Assembly: GCF_047511655.1 (NCBI RefSeq)
Contig: NC_133405.1
Location: 91,857,046-91,921,045 of the forward strand
Length of the DNA stretch: 64,000 nt
Direction: 5' to 3'
Source of the DNA: Castor canadensis
Taxonomy: Eukaryota > Chordata > Mammalia > Rodentia > Castoridae
The translations under genes and the position numbers were made by a program. Shown one piece after another: positions 52,881-64,000 of this stretch. Each line of letters begins with the position of its first letter. The stretch's first letter is position 1. Below the pieces are notes generated by a model. That model was not told the origin of the DNA. It worked only from the letters and a program-made list of their open reading frames with translations, and made no database searches.

Positions 52881-53049
52881 TACTCTTTTTTTCTTCTGTA
52901 ATTAGTAAGTGATTTATGGTGAGATATTTTGAGATTATGTAAATATTAACCACTGTTTCAAATTTCAAATCATTACACTCGAACATCCACTGCCCCTCTG
53001 TATTTTGGTTATGACAGAAGTACACATATACCTGCCCCTGCCACTCCTT

Positions 53050-54010
53050 TTTTTTTTTTTTCATTTTTCTTTTATTATTCATATGTGCATACAAGGCTTG
53101 GTTCATTTCTCCCCACTGCCCCCACCCCCTCCCTTACCACCCACTCCGCCCCCTCCCTCTCTCCCCCACCCCCTCAATACCCAGCAGAAACTATTTTGCC
53201 CTTATTTCTAATTTTGTTGTAGAGAGAGTATAAGCAATAATAGGAAGGAACAAGGGTTTTTGCTGGTTGAGATAAGGATAGCTATACAGGGCATTGACTC
53301 ACATTGATTTCCTGTGTGTGGGTGTTACCTTCTAGGTTAATTCTTTTTGATCTCACCTTTTCTCTAGTTCCTGGTCCCCTTTTCCTATTGGCCTCAGTTG
53401 CTTTAAGGTATCTGCTTTAGTTTCTCTGCATTAAGGGCAACAAATGCTAGCTAGTTTTTTAGGTGTCTTACCTATCCTCACCCCTCCCTTGTGTGCTCTC
53501 GCTTTTATCATGTGCTCATAGTCCAATCCCCTTGTTGTGTTTGCCCTTGATCTAATGTCCACATATGAGGGAGAACATACGATTTTTGGTCTTTTGGGCC
53601 AGGCTAACCTCACTCAGAATGATGTTCTCCAATTCCATCCATTTACCAGCGAATGATAACATTTCGTTCTTCTTCATGGCTGCATAAAATTCCATTGTGT
53701 ATAGATACCACATTTTCTTAATCCATTCGTCAGTGCTGGGGCATCTTGGCTGTTTCCATAACTTGGCTATTGTGAATAGTGCCGCAATAAACATGGATGT
53801 GCAGGTGCCTCTGGAGTAACAGTCTTTTGGGTATATCCCCGAGAGTGGTATTGCTGGATCAAATGGTAGATCGATGTCCAGCTTTTTAAGTAGCCTCCAA
53901 ATTTTTTTCCAGAGTGGTTGTACTAGTCTACATTCCCACCAACAGTGTAAGAGGGTTGCTTTTTCCCCGCATCCTCGCCAACACCTGTTGTTGGTGGTGT
54001 TGCTGATGAT
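53050..54010 (-). mobile_element. Young 5'-truncated L1 LINE with target site duplication
   Basis: The minus strand carries a 3' UTR and A-tail (poly-T at 53047-53061). The ORF2 C-terminus is open from about 54010 down to a stop at 53552 (NNRCWRGCGEKATLLHCWWECRL through FSLICGH). Perfect 12-bp copies of CTGCCACTCCTT flank it at 53038-53049 and 54011-54022. At 961 bp it is a typical truncated insertion. The uninterrupted coding frame and perfect duplication indicate recent activity. Confidence 0.96.
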
Positions 54011-54059
54011 CTGCCACTCCTTATTCCTAGAAGAATTTAGCCATGATCCCCCCACCACC

Positions 54060-54140
54060 ACCCCTTTTTTGTGATGCTGGAGGTAGAACCCAGGGCCTGA
54101 CACATGCTTAGCAAGTGTGCTACCATAATATCCCCAGCTA
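54060..54140 (-). repeat. ID-like SINE monomer, reverse orientation
   Basis: Reversed ID body (GATGCTGGAGGTAGAACCCA through ATATCCCCAGCT). Confidence 0.78.
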
Positions 54141-54666
54141 ATGGCACTCTCTTTAACACCGCTGCAGTTCTCACTCTGAGTGACTTTAATATCCTCATAG
54201 ATGATCCTTCTAATGTTCTCATCTCTTAGCTCTGTGACCCACTATTCTACAAGGATCCTGCCTTTAACAGCACTTCAGTCTTATCCTTATTACCAGTACC
54301 TGTGATTGCATTGCCTCCATAATCTCAGACATTCTGCTGTCCAACCAGTACTTCCTATCCTTTCTAGCTCAGTGCCTCTAGTACCCTGATTCCAACAAAA
54401 CTTCAACCCACTGGGACTGAACATTTCATTAATTATAATCACTCCCATGCATCCATCCTCACTTCCCCCACCTTTCTCTCTCTTCAGCATAAATCCCAGG
54501 CACAACCTCAGTCTGGATTGAACCCAAATCTAGGCATTTCCCTAAGCCACTGACCATCCTACCTTCCAAGCCATCTATTTTATACCTTCTCTCTCCTCAA
54601 GTCTCCAACATACCCTCTTCCATTCTCATGCTTGGGCTTCCAACTTAACTGAAAAAATAAAACCAT

Positions 54667-54762
54667 CACAAGAAAATGTCCAGCACTCAGTAGGCTGAGC
54701 CAGGAAGATCTTGAGTTCAAGGCCAGCCTAGGCTACATAGCAAGACTCTGTCTCAAAAAAAG
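54667..54762 (+). repeat. B1-like SINE
   Basis: AGCACTCAGTAGGCTGAGCC through GCAAGACTCTGTCTC plus A-tail. It has the monomeric B1 right end without an ID half. Confidence 0.82.
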
Positions 54763-54855
54763 AAGGAAGGAAGGAAGGAAGGAGGGAGGGAGAGAATGAA
54801 TGAAGGAAGGAAGGAAGGAAGGAAGGAAGGAAGGAAGGAAGGAAGGAAGGAAGAG
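54763..54855 (+). repeat. (GAAG)n tetranucleotide repeat
   Basis: GGAAGGAAGG units with one GAATGAATGAA interruption, grown from the B1 A-tail. Confidence 0.95.
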
Positions 54856-55066
54856 GTAATATCTATAAGATTCCCACCATCTCATCTAACCACCACATAG
54901 CATCTCTTCTCACATACCTTCCTTTCTTCTCTGTCATTGTCCTTCCACTTTGGCACTAGATCCCATCCTCTCTTACTTACTCGAGGACATTGCTCTACCA
55001 GTGTTCTCCTCTCTACAAGATCGTTCTCATGAGCACACACATGGTCTATTATTATTTCTATCTTTT

Positions 55067-55157
55067 CTTTTTCATTTTTGGTGCTGGGAATTAAACCTAG
55101 GACCTCACACATGATAAGCACACACTATGTCACTGAGCTACACCACCAGCCTGCTTC
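55067..55157 (-). repeat. ID-like SINE monomer, reverse orientation
   Basis: Reversed ID body (GGTGCTGGGAATTAAACCTA through CTGAGCTACACCACCAGCC). Confidence 0.75.
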
Positions 55158-55159
55158 CA

Positions 55160-56540
55160 TCTTTTTATTATAGCTTTATTGAGATGTATCTTCCATATCA
55201 TTAAAATTTACCCTTTTACAGGGTACTATTCAGTGGTTTGTTCATGAGCTTTACAACCATAGCCAGGATTAATTAGAGAACATTTTCATCCTTGTCCCCC
55301 ACCAAAGAAGCTTTATACTCATCAGTAGTCCCTCCCCATTATTTCCATTCTCCCCAGCCTTAGGCACCCACTAATACACTTTCTGTTTCTATCTATAGAT
55401 TTGCCTGCTCTAGACATTTCATATAAATTATACCATATATTGGTCTTTATGCGTGGCTTCTTTCACTTAGCATAATGTTTTTGAGCTTCATCATGTCGTT
55501 ACATATATCATTTCATTTAATTGACAAATAGCATTCTGTTGTACCACTATGCTGTGTTTTGTTTAACCATTGCTCTGTTGATGGACACGTTAACTGTTTT
55601 TTGTATTTGACCATTATGCGTAATGTTTCTCTGAACATTTGTGTGCAAACTTTTATGTAAGTGTATGTTTTCTTCTGAGTAGAATTGCTGTGTCTTATGG
55701 TAACTCTGTTTAGTTTTTTGAGAAACTACCAAACTGTTTGCAAAAGCAGCTACAGCATTTTACATCCCATCAGGATGTGGAGAAATGGGTCCCAATTTCT
55801 CCACATCCTAACCAACACATTCATTGTCTGTCTTTTTTTTTTTTTTTTTCGGTGCTTGGTTCGAACTCAGAATTCACCTTGAGCCACTTCACCAGCCCTT
55901 TTTTGTGATGGTTTTTTTCAAGTTAGGGTCTTGTCTCGTGAACCATTTGCCCAGGCTGGCTTCGAACCACGATTCTCCTGATCGCTGCCTCATGAGTAGC
56001 TAGGATTACAGGGTAAGCCACTGGCATCTGGCTATTGTCTGTCTTGTGTTATAGCCATTCTAGTGAGTATAAGGTAGTATTTCATTGTAATTTTGACTTT
56101 CATTTCTCTAATAACTAATGAATTTTAAGTATCATTTTATGTATTGTCAATTTGTATATATGCTCTTTGGACAAATGTTTATTTAAATACTTGGACCATT
56201 TTTAATTGGATTGTCTTTTTATTGTTGACTTTCAAGAATTCTTTTTATATCTGGATACAGTCCTTTATCAAATACATGAATTGTAAGTATCTTCTCTCAT
56301 TCTGTTGGTTGTCTTTTCACTTTCTTATGGTGTCCTTTCATGTACAGAAATTTTACATTTTAAAGAAGTCTAATTTATCTATTTTTTTTGCTTGTCACTT
56401 GGGCTTTTGGTGTTGTGTGTGTCCAAGAAATCATTGCCTAACTCAAGATTATAAAGATTTATTCCTTTTATAGTTTTAGCTCTTTACATTTCTGTTGATG
56501 CCCCATTTTGAGTTAATTTTTCTGTATGGTGTGAAGTAGG
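55160..56540 (-). mobile_element. Ancient L1M LINE, reverse orientation
   Basis: Reversed L1M text: TTATAGCTTTATTGAGATG, TAAAATTTACCCTTTTACAG, CATAGCCAGGATTAATTAG, CTATAGATTTGCCTGCTCTAG and later ORF2-derived sequence. A dimeric SINE interrupts it at 55827-56035. Confidence 0.7.
55827..56035 (-). repeat. B1/ID dimeric SINE, reverse orientation
   Basis: A poly-T run, a shortened reversed ID half and a B1 half ending CACTGGCATCTGGC. The flanking CATTGTCTGTCTT and CTATTGTCTGTCTTG text gives a likely duplication (ATTGTCTGTCTT). Confidence 0.88.
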
Positions 56541-56542
56541 GC

Positions 56543-56908
56543 TCTTAGTCTGTTCTGTGTTGCTATAACAGAATACCTGAGACTAGGTAATTTGTAAAGA
56601 ACAGAAATTTATTTTTCACAATTCTGGAGGCAGGAAAGTCTAAGATCAAGGGGCCATATCTGGTAAGGGCCTTCTTGCTGCATTATAACATGGCAGAAGG
56701 CATCACATAGTGAGAGAGCAAGAGCATGCAAACTGAGGTCTCTCTTCCTCTTCTTATAAAACCACTAAGCCCCTCATAGGGCTCCACCTCAGGACCTCAT
56801 CTAACCCCAATTACTTCCTAAAGGCCCCACCTCCAAATACTATCAATAGACAAATTCAGGGATTGGGTGCGTAACACATGAACTTTGGGGGTACACCAAA
56901 TCAAAGCA
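56543..56908 (-). mobile_element. MLT1-type solitary LTR (ERVL-MaLR fossil)
   Basis: Reversed MLT1 text is clear: TTAGTCTGTTCTGTGTTGCT, ACCTGAGACTAGGTAATTTG, AGGGCTCCACCTCAGGACCT and TTACTTCCTAAAGGCCCCACC. Only the LTR remains, with no internal part, so it is a solo LTR predating the rodent radiation. It lies between two L1 blocks. Confidence 0.8.
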
Positions 56909-58592
56909 GGGTCCACATTCATTCTTCTAATGTGGATATCTAGCTATCCCAACACCTTTTTTTTTCTATGTTTTTATTAGCGTATGTTAGTTATATAGGG
57001 GGTTTCATTGTGACATCTCTATACATCCTCTCTGTTATTCTTCTTCTTCCCCTGCCTTCTTAAAATGACTTCTGCAGGTTTTCATGTTCCATATTCATAC
57101 AGGTATAGAAAGTGTCTCACCCATATTCACTGTCCTTCACTCTCCTCATTTACCCTTCCCCTCCCATTTAAATGACCTATTTTACATTCCTGCCCTTCAT
57201 TGTTTGAGACTTTGTTTATTGTTCAGTGGGGTTTTGCCTTGGTATTGTACCTGTAAATATATTGTACTTTAATCAATCTAACCCTCTCTATTGTTCTTCC
57301 TTACCCCTTTCCCTCTACTCTGTGTTGTTCAGCAATTTTTAGTGCATTTCATTATGTCTTTTTTTTGTAGGAGAGAATTTAAAATTTTTTTGTGTTATTG
57401 AGAATGGTGAAGACAAAGCATAATCATTTTTAGTAACAACTAACCATGTTCATTATGTCTTATTCTTACACAGATAGGATGTATTTCAATTTTATCACTC
57501 TATTGTCCTTTTCTTCTTCTGCTCCTCCATTACACATTTGGAACACATTTGAAACACATTTGGATCTATCGTCCACATGTAAGAGTAAACACGCAACCTT
57601 TGTCTTTCTGAGCCTTGTTACTTCACTTAACATCTTCTCCAGTTCCATCTATCCATTTACCTGGGAACAACAAAATTTTATCCTTCATTATGGCTGAATA
57701 ATATTCTTAATGCATCCATCAGTAGTGGGGCATCTTGACTGTTTCCATAGCTTAGCTATTGTGAATAATGCTGCAATAAACGTGGGTGTGCAGGTGCTTT
57801 TGTTATAACCTGACTTACATTCCTTCTGGCATATCCCTAGGGGTGGTATTGCTGATCATATGGCAGTTCTATTTTTAGTTTTTTGAGGAGCCTCCATACT
57901 GCTTCCCATAGTGGTAGTACTAATTTACATTCCTGCTAACAATGTATAAAGGCTCATTTTCCTCCATATCCTGACCATTTGTTGTTGTTAGATAGCCATT
58001 CTTAACAGGAGTGAGGTGGAATCTTAACGTGGTTTTGGCCAGGGATGTTGAGCATTTCTTCATATGTTTTTTAGTCATTTGGACTTTTTCCTTTGAAAAA
58101 GCTCTCTTCAGTTCATGTGCCCATTTCTTCATTGGGTCATTGATTTTGGGTGAGTATAGTTTTTTGCACTCCCTATATATCCTGTTATTAATCTCTTGTC
58201 TGATGTATAGCTGGCAAAGATTTTCTCCCATTCTATGGGCTGCCTCTTCAGTCTGGTGGCCATTTCCTTTGCTGTGCAGAAGCTTTTTAGTTTCATGTAG
58301 TCCCATTTGTCAATCCTTTCTCTTAGTTACTGAGTTCTATTAGAGTTCTATTTAGGAAGTTATTGCCTATGCCTATATGTTCCAGTGTATTCCCTACTCT
58401 TTTTTGTACTAGTTTCAAAGTTTCAGGTTAAGGTTTTTGATCCACTTTGAATTAATATTTGTACAGATTGAAAGACATGGATCTAGTTTCAGTCGTCTAC
58501 AAACAGATATCTAGTTTTCCCACAATATTTGTTGAAGAAGCTGTCTTTTCTCCATCATATGTTTTGAATGCCTTTGTCAAAAATCAGGAGGC

Positions 58593-58680
58593 TGGGCTGG
58601 TGCAGTGGCTCAAGTGGTAGAGTGCCTGTCTAGCAAGCATGAAGCCCTGAGTTCAAACCCTGTACCACCAAAAAAAAAAA
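58593..58680 (+). repeat. ID-like SINE with target site duplication
   Basis: GGGCTGGTGCAGTGGCTCAA body and A-tail, flanked by AAAATCAGGAGGCT copies at 58579-58592 and about 58677-58691. Inserted in the L1. Confidence 0.92.
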
Positions 58681-60048
58681 TCAGGAGGCTGTAGCTGTGT
58701 ATATTTATGTCTGGGTCTTCTGTTCTTTCCCATTGATCTTCATGTCTGTTTTGTGCTAGTACCGTGCTGTTTTTACTGCTATGGCTCTGTAGTATAGTTT
58801 GAAGTCAGATACTGTGATACCTCCAGTGTTGCTCTTTTTGTTTAGCATTACGTTGGCTATTCATGGTCTTTTCTGCTTCCCTATGAAATTTGGGGTAGAT
58901 TTTTCAATGGCTGTGAGGAATGTCATTGGAATTTTGATGGGGATTATATTGAACATAAAGATTGCTTTTGGTAGAATAGACAATTTTGCAATATTAACTC
59001 TGCCAATCCATTAGCATGAGAGATCTTTCAATATTTTGATTTCTTTTTCAATTTCTTTAGTGGTTTATAGTTTTCATTGTAGAGGTCTTTCATGTAAATT
59101 CCTTTGTTATTTCTAGGCATTTTTTTAGGCTATTGTAAATGGAATTGTTTTCCTAAGTTCTTTCTCAGTCTGTTCATTGTTGGTATATAGAAAAGCTATT
59201 GATTTTTGTATATTGGTTTTGTGTCCTGCTACTTTCCTGAATTTGTTGTTCAGTCTCCAGCTATTTGACCATTTTATGCTATTTCTTTTGTTGTTGAGTT
59301 CTAGTTTTATTCCATTGTGGTCAGACAGTATGCAAGGGGTTATTTCAATTTTCTTATATTTGTTAAGACTTGCTTTGTGATGTAAAATATGATCTGTTTT
59401 GGAGAAAGTTCCATGGGCTACTGAGGAAAATGTATATTGTGTTGATACTGGATGAAATAACTCTGTAGTTACTGGGTGAAATAACTCTGTAGATGTCTGT
59501 TAAGTCCATTTAATGTATGGTGTCATTTAATTCTGAAGTTTATTGATTTTTTTGTCTGGATGATCTATTTATTGGTGATAGTGGAATATTGAATTCTCAC
59601 ACTATCAGTGTGTTGGGGTTTTTAAGTCCAGTATTGTATGTTTAATGAAATTGGTTGCATCAACCATAACTTATATGGGCACATATAAGTTAGCAATTGT
59701 TATTTTCTCTTGATGTATTGTACCTTTTATTAATATGAAGTGACTTTCTTTGTCTCTTCTGAATAATTTAAGTTTAAATTCTACTTTATCAGATATAAAC
59801 ATAGATAGTCCTGCATGTTTTTTTTGGGGGGGGACATTAGCTTGGAAAATCTTTTTCACCCTTTCACCCTAAGCCAGTGTTTGTTTCTGTCAGTGAGGTG
59901 GGTTTCTTGTAAACAACAAATTGTTAGCTCTTCCTTTTTAATCCAGCTCTCCAATTTATGTCTTTTGGTGGGGGGGTTAAGACCATTAACATTCAGTACT
60001 AATATTGAAAGGTATGTGACAATTCCTTCTATTTTGTTTCTTTTGGTG

Positions 60049-60049
<1 letters not shown>

Positions 60050-60088
<39 letters not shown>

Positions 60089-60091
60089 CAG
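60050..60091 (+). repeat. (GT)n(GC)n microsatellite
   Basis: A GT run ending in GCGCGCGC, a pattern with strong alternating purine-pyrimidine character. Confidence 0.93.
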
Positions 60092-60821
60092 TTGATTCTT
60101 TGCTACTCTATTATTGCTTATCTGCTCATCTCCTGAGATTTAATTATTCCTATCCTTTTATGGCTATGTTCATCTTCATCTTCAGTGTGCAAGATTCTTC
60201 TGGAGTTCTGGTTTAGCGATCATATATTATTTTAGTTTCTATTTATTATGTTGCTCCTTCAATTATGAATGATAGCTTTGCTGGGTAGAATATTCTAGTC
60301 TGAAATCTTTTTTTCAATGCTTAAAATACTTCATTCCATGCCCTTCTTACTTTTAAGGTTTCTGCTGAGAAATCTGCTGTTACTCTGATGGGTTTAACCT
60401 TTATAGGTGATTTGATATTTCTCCCTTGCAGCCTTCAATATTCTTTCCTTATTGTTTGTGCTTAACTATGATAATAAAAAAATTAATAATATAAAATATA
60501 TAGTATATATTACATGTATATAGTAATAATAATAATAGAACCATGGAAAGGTTCTATTTTGATCATGTCTGTTTGGTGTCCTAGAGGCTTCCTATACCTG
60601 AATAGGCATCTCTTTCTCAATGTATGGGAAGTTTTCTGCTATTATTTTGTTGAATATGTTTCCTGTGCCTTTGGCTTGCATCTTTTCTCCTTCTTCAATG
60701 CCCATGTTTTTTAGGTTTGGTGTTTTAATGGAGTCACAGAGTTCTTGCATATTCCCTTCATATTTCTTTATTCTTTTCTCTATGTATTCAACTGTTTTTT
60801 CTGTTACATCTATTTTGTTCC

Positions 60822-60898
60822 TTTTTTTTTTTTGGCAGCACTAGGGCTCAAACTCAGGACCTCACACTTGCTAGGCAGATACTCTACCACCAGCCCTA
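60822..60898 (-). repeat. ID-like SINE monomer, reverse orientation
   Basis: Poly-T, then GGCAGCACTAGGGCTCAAAC through CTACCACCAGCCC, with a short internal loss. The sequence ATCTATTTTGT on the left and ATCTCTATTTTGTC on the right suggest the duplicated target. Confidence 0.82.
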
Positions 60899-61312
60899 TT
60901 ATCTCTATTTTGTCTCTAAGTCCTGAAATTCTGTCTTCTACTTGTTCCAGTCTCTAGCACCTTTTGTTGAAAAAAAAATCTTTTTCCCAATGAATTGTCT
61001 TGTCAAAAAACACTTGACCATGTATTACAAATGTTAATTTATGGACTCCCAATTCTGGTCCATTGATCTATATGTGTGTCACTATACCAGACCATAATGT
61101 CTTGATTACTGTAACTGTAATATATTTTGAAATCAGGAAAAGTTAGTCTTCCAACTTTGTTCTTCTTTTTAAAGATTATTTTGGCTATTCTAAGGCCCTT
61201 GCATTTCCATATGAATTTTAGGATCAGATTGTCAATTTATTTTTTAAGCTGAAATTTTTATAGGAATTCAGTCAATGTAGGTAGTATTGTCATTTAACAA
61301 TGTTATCTTCCA

Positions 61313-61518
61313 ACTGGGCGCAGGTGGCTCACACCTGAAATCCTAGTTACTCAGGAGGCAGAGATCAGGAGGATTGCAGTTTGAAACCAGACCTAGGCAA
61401 ATACCCTATCTCAAAAATATCCATCACAAATAAAGGGCTGGCAGAGTGGCTCAAGCAGTAGAGTGCCTCCGTAGCAAGTATGTAGCCCTTAGTTCAAGCC
61501 CCAGTACCACCAAAAAAA
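61313..61518 (+). repeat. B1/ID dimeric SINE
   Basis: A forward B1 half (CTGGGCGCAGGTGGCTCACA) and ID half (GGGCTGGCAGAGTGGCTCAA) with A-tail. TTATCTTC(C/T)AA flanks both ends. The copy shows the dimer architecture cleanly. Confidence 0.92.
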
Positions 61519-61594
61519 AGTTATCTTCTAATCTGTGAACATTTATTTATTTAGATCTTCTTTAATTTCTTTTTAAACATTTTTATTCTTTTTC

Positions 61595-61678
61595 TTTCTT
61601 TTGACTATACTGGGGTTTGAACTCAGGTTCACACTTACTAGGCAAGCTCTCTACCACTTAAGCTACGCCTCCAGTCCC
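61595..61678 (-). repeat. ID-like SINE monomer, reverse orientation
   Basis: TATACTGGGGTTTGAACTCA through CTACGCCTCCAGTCCC. TTCTTTAATTTCTTT occurs on both sides (about 61558 and 61683), a likely target duplication. Confidence 0.85.
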
Positions 61679-61914
61679 AACCTTCTTTAATTTCTTTCAG
61701 GAGTATTTTGTAGTTTTTGATATACATGTCTTGTACATCTTTTGTACAATTCCTAGGCATTGTATTCTTTTTGATGATATTATAGATGGAATTTTTTTCT
61801 TATTTTCACTTTCCAATTGTTCTTGCCAATGTATACAAATACAATTAATCTTTCTTTATTGGTCCATCATGCCATATTGCTAAACTTGTTTATTAGTTCA
61901 AATAATTTTCAGTG

Positions 61915-62135
61915 GAGCTGGGCCCTGGTGGATCACGCTTATAATCCTAGCTACCCAGGAGGTAGACAGATCAGGAGGATCACTGTTTGAAGCCAGCCCC
62001 AGGCAAACAGTTCACAAGACCCTATCTCAAAAACACTCCTCACAGAAAAAAGACTGCCAGAGTGGCTCAAGTAGTAAGAGCACATGCCTAGCAAGTATTA
62101 GGTCTGGAGTTCAAACCCCAGTGCTGCTAAAAAAT
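61915..62135 (+). repeat. B1/ID dimeric SINE
   Basis: Forward B1 half (GCTGGGCCCTGGTGGATCAC) and ID half with A-tail. TTTTCAGTGGA flanks the left end and TTTTTTCAGTGGATTCC the right. Confidence 0.9.
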
Positions 62136-62189
62136 ATTTTTTCAGTGGATTCCTTAGAATTTTTTAAAAATATAAAATCATGCCATTTT

Positions 62190-62556
62190 CAATCATTTGT
62201 GGAAACTAAATAGTCAATCTTGTAAAAGAATGGAGTAGAATATGATTACTAAAAACTGGTAAGGGCAAAAGGGAGAAGGGATGGAAACAAATTAAATAAG
62301 TGGTATAAAAACACATAGGAAGAATTAATTGTGGTTTTCTATAGTACAATAGTTGTTATTGGTTATTGGTAATAGTTATTGGTTAAAACAATCTATGATA
62401 TATTTCAAAGTGACTAGAAGTGTACAAAATTGTCAGTACATAAATATGATTAAAATTTAACGAGATGGAAATTGTTCTTACCCTAATTTGATTGTTACAC
62501 ATTGTGTATGTGTATCAGATTACTATAATGTACCTCATAAACATAAAAAATATTTA
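62190..62556 (+). mobile_element. L1M-type 3' UTR, forward, nested in reverse L1M
   Basis: Text such as GAATATGATTACTAAAAACTGG, ATTGTGGTTTTCTATAGTAC, TTTGATTGTTACACATTGTG and GTACCTCATAAACATAAAAA matches a typical L1MA/L1MB 3' end. Confidence 0.65.
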
Positions 62557-63339
62557 TGTCAATCAAGAAATCGTGTCATCTGTAAATAGAGATAGTTGTA
62601 CCTTTTTTTCTGTCTGGATGGCTTTATCCCTTGCCTAACAGCCATGGTTAGAACTTCCAGTACATTGTTGAGTAGAAATAGTGAGAGTGTACATTCTTGT
62701 CTTGTTTCTGATCTTAAGTATAAAGTATGGAGTCTGTTCATTACATAGGATGTTAGCAGTGTGGTTTATATTGATGCCCTTTATCAGGTTGATGATGCCC
62801 TACTACTACTAATTTGTTGTGTGGTTTTTGCCATGAACAAGTGCTGGATTTTGTCAAGTGATTTTCCTGCATCCATTGAGGTGATCATGTGGACTTTGTA
62901 CTTTGTTTTTTCAATATGATGTATTACATTGATTATGTTCAGACAAAAGCCAACCTTCATTCCTGAGCTGAATCCTCCTTGCTCTTGTTATGTAAGACTT
63001 TTTATATGCTACTGGACTTGGGTTACAAGTAATTTGTTGATGTATTTATACCTATATTCATATAGGATATTCATCTATTGTTTTCTTACAGTGTATTGTC
63101 TGGTTTTACTATTAGAATCATATTATCTGCATAGAATGAATTGGGAAATAGTTCCTCTACTGTTTTGAGGAAGGGTTTGTGTGTGTCTTGTGTCATTTTT
63201 ATTCTTTTGTTCCTCAGTTCCTCTCTTCTTTTGTGTTAAGTAGATAATGTCTGATGTAGCTTTTTAATTCCCTTATTAACTATATTTTTGAGTTAAACCC
63301 TGGCTATTACAACCAACATTGAAACTTGAAACAGTCTAC

Positions 63340-63520
63340 CTTGGCAAAGTAGCTCAGGTGGTAGAGTGCCTGCCTAGCAAACATGAGGCTCTTAGTTCAA
63401 ACCCCAGTGACACCAAAAAAAATTTTTCCCTGGTGGAGTAGCTCAATTGGTAGAACACCTGCCTAACAAGTGTTAGGCCCTGAGTTCAAACTCCATACCA
63501 CCAAAAAAAAAAAGAAAAAA
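63340..63520 (+). repeat. Two adjacent ID-like SINE monomers
   Basis: 63340-63425 and 63428-63520 are both forward with their own A-tails (TAGCTCAGGTGGTAGAGTGC and TAGCTCAATTGGTAGAACAC). The second inserted at the tail of the first. Confidence 0.88.
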
Positions 63521-63565
63521 TTTTTTGAATAAATAACAACCTAATTTCAAATAGTATATAAAACT

Positions 63566-63690
63566 GCTTGAGCACTGGGTGTAGTAGCACATGCCTATAA
63601 TCCCCGCACTTGGAAGGCAGAGGCAGGAAATCATAAGTTTAAGGCCAGGCTGGGCTACATAGCAAGACCCTGTCTCAATAAAAGAAAAAT
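63566..63690 (+). repeat. B1-like SINE
   Basis: ACTGGGTGTAGTAGCACATG through GCTACATAGCAAGACCCTGT plus A-tail. It is a monomer with the right-hand end seen in the 54667 copy. Confidence 0.85.
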
Positions 63691-64000
63691 AGAACCTTGC
63701 TCTAGTATACTTCCATCCCCTTCCAGCTCTGTTACAGCATTATGATAAAAATTACTTCTTTATACATTATAAGCCTGTCAGCAGTTTATTATTATTTCTT
63801 AATACAGTTATCTTTTTAAACAGCAGGAAAATTAGAAAGTTACAAACAAAAATACTTTTGTAAAACTTATGTAGTTACCTACAAGTTAATATTTAGTCCT
63901 TTAATTTCAACCTGAAATTAGTGTTTCTTATAGGGTAGGTCTGGTAATAACAAGTTTTCTCAGTTTATGTTTATCTTCTCTTTTCTTTCATTTTTAAGGA
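63691..64000. other. AT-rich sequence to the window end
   Basis: Nothing is recognised. Confidence 0.4.

Larger units (their letters stand above)
54141..55060 (+). mobile_element. L2 LINE ORF2 fragment (endonuclease to RT region)
   Basis: Forward translation near 54175 reads SDFNILIDDPSN, matching the L2 endonuclease motif DFNIHVDDPSD. This is followed by decayed L2 coding text (CATAATCTCAGACATTCTGC, CGAGGACATTGCTCTACCAG). A B1 with a GAAG array interrupts it at 54667-54855. Confidence 0.65.
56955..60960 (-). mobile_element. Large L1 LINE complex, reverse orientation, with internal losses
   Basis: In minus-strand order the block begins near 60.96 kb with 5' region-like text (60.1-60.9 kb). 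The ORF2 endonuclease N-terminus follows near 59671-59859 (AGLSMFISDKVEFKLK and IANLYVPI), then middle ORF2 (58.4-59.4 kb). Next are the ORF2 C-terminus (57.7-58.3 kb, encoding KIYSPKINDPMKKW-like and [13 protein letters not shown] text) and the 3' UTR to 56955. The spacing between endonuclease and C-terminus is far shorter than in a full L1, so large internal parts are lost. There are many stops and no functional frame. Confidence 0.75.
60961..63200 (-). mobile_element. Older L1M reverse transcriptase region, reverse orientation, heavily interrupted
   Basis: Reversed L1M text at 60.97-61.31, 61.68-61.91 and 62.56-63.2 kb (TGGTCCATTGATCTATATG, TTTTGGCTATTCTAAGGCCC, ATCATGTGGACTTTGTACT). SINEs at 61313, 61595 and 61915 and a forward L1 3' UTR at 62190-62556 break it up. 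Confidence 0.65.

Overview
The window is mammalian nuclear DNA. It is rich in interspersed repeats and has a few intron-split or single-coding-exon genes. The commonest SINE joins a 7SL-derived B1-like half to a tRNA-Ala-derived ID-like half, with many ID-like monomers as well. Together with a young L1 family, this points to a rodent. From memory these SINEs look most like those of beavers (Castor); the species call is an inference. The gene order GPR173 - TSPYL2 matches the region of the mammalian X chromosome next to KDM5C (human Xp11.22).

Layout. 1-10.6 kb: L1 fragments of several ages and SINEs, with no gene. 11.2-12.3 kb: a GC-rich segment with a CCAAT box, GC boxes and a strong splice donor, proposed as the GPR173 promoter and untranslated first exon. 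12.3-31.6 kb: the presumed first intron of GPR173. It holds a striking belt about 6 kb long of degenerate TG-rich sequence (14.6-21.1 kb), a second TG-rich patch (25.1-25.9 kb), an RPS3A processed pseudogene, old DNA transposons, an L2 and many SINEs. 31.62-36 kb: the GPR173 coding exon (373 aa) and its presumed long 3' UTR. 36.46-44.0 kb: TSPYL2, with a CCAAT-rich promoter, seven coding exons giving 683 aa, and a canonical poly(A) signal. 44.0-44.3 kb and 48.5-49.0 kb: two more GC-rich segments. The second has four CCAAT boxes and consensus splice donors, and lies where the noncoding gene KANTR would be expected. 49-64 kb: L1, L2, MIR, MER2-like, MER20-like and MLT1-type fossils plus SINEs, with no coding gene recognised.

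The two protein genes run in the same direction about 4 kb apart (coding end to coding start). GPR173 is an orphan class A receptor (SREB3). TSPYL2 is a nuclear NAP-family protein with a basic stretch and a long acidic tail. Nothing in the sequence ties their functions together; the neighbourhood is conserved synteny.

Most unusual structure: in the last intron of TSPYL2, a 45-bp core alternates ten times with (CA)n runs. Nine of the ten cores carry a good copy of a 3' splice site just upstream of the true last exon. I found no sign of a wholly new biological system, and this array is the best candidate for follow-up.
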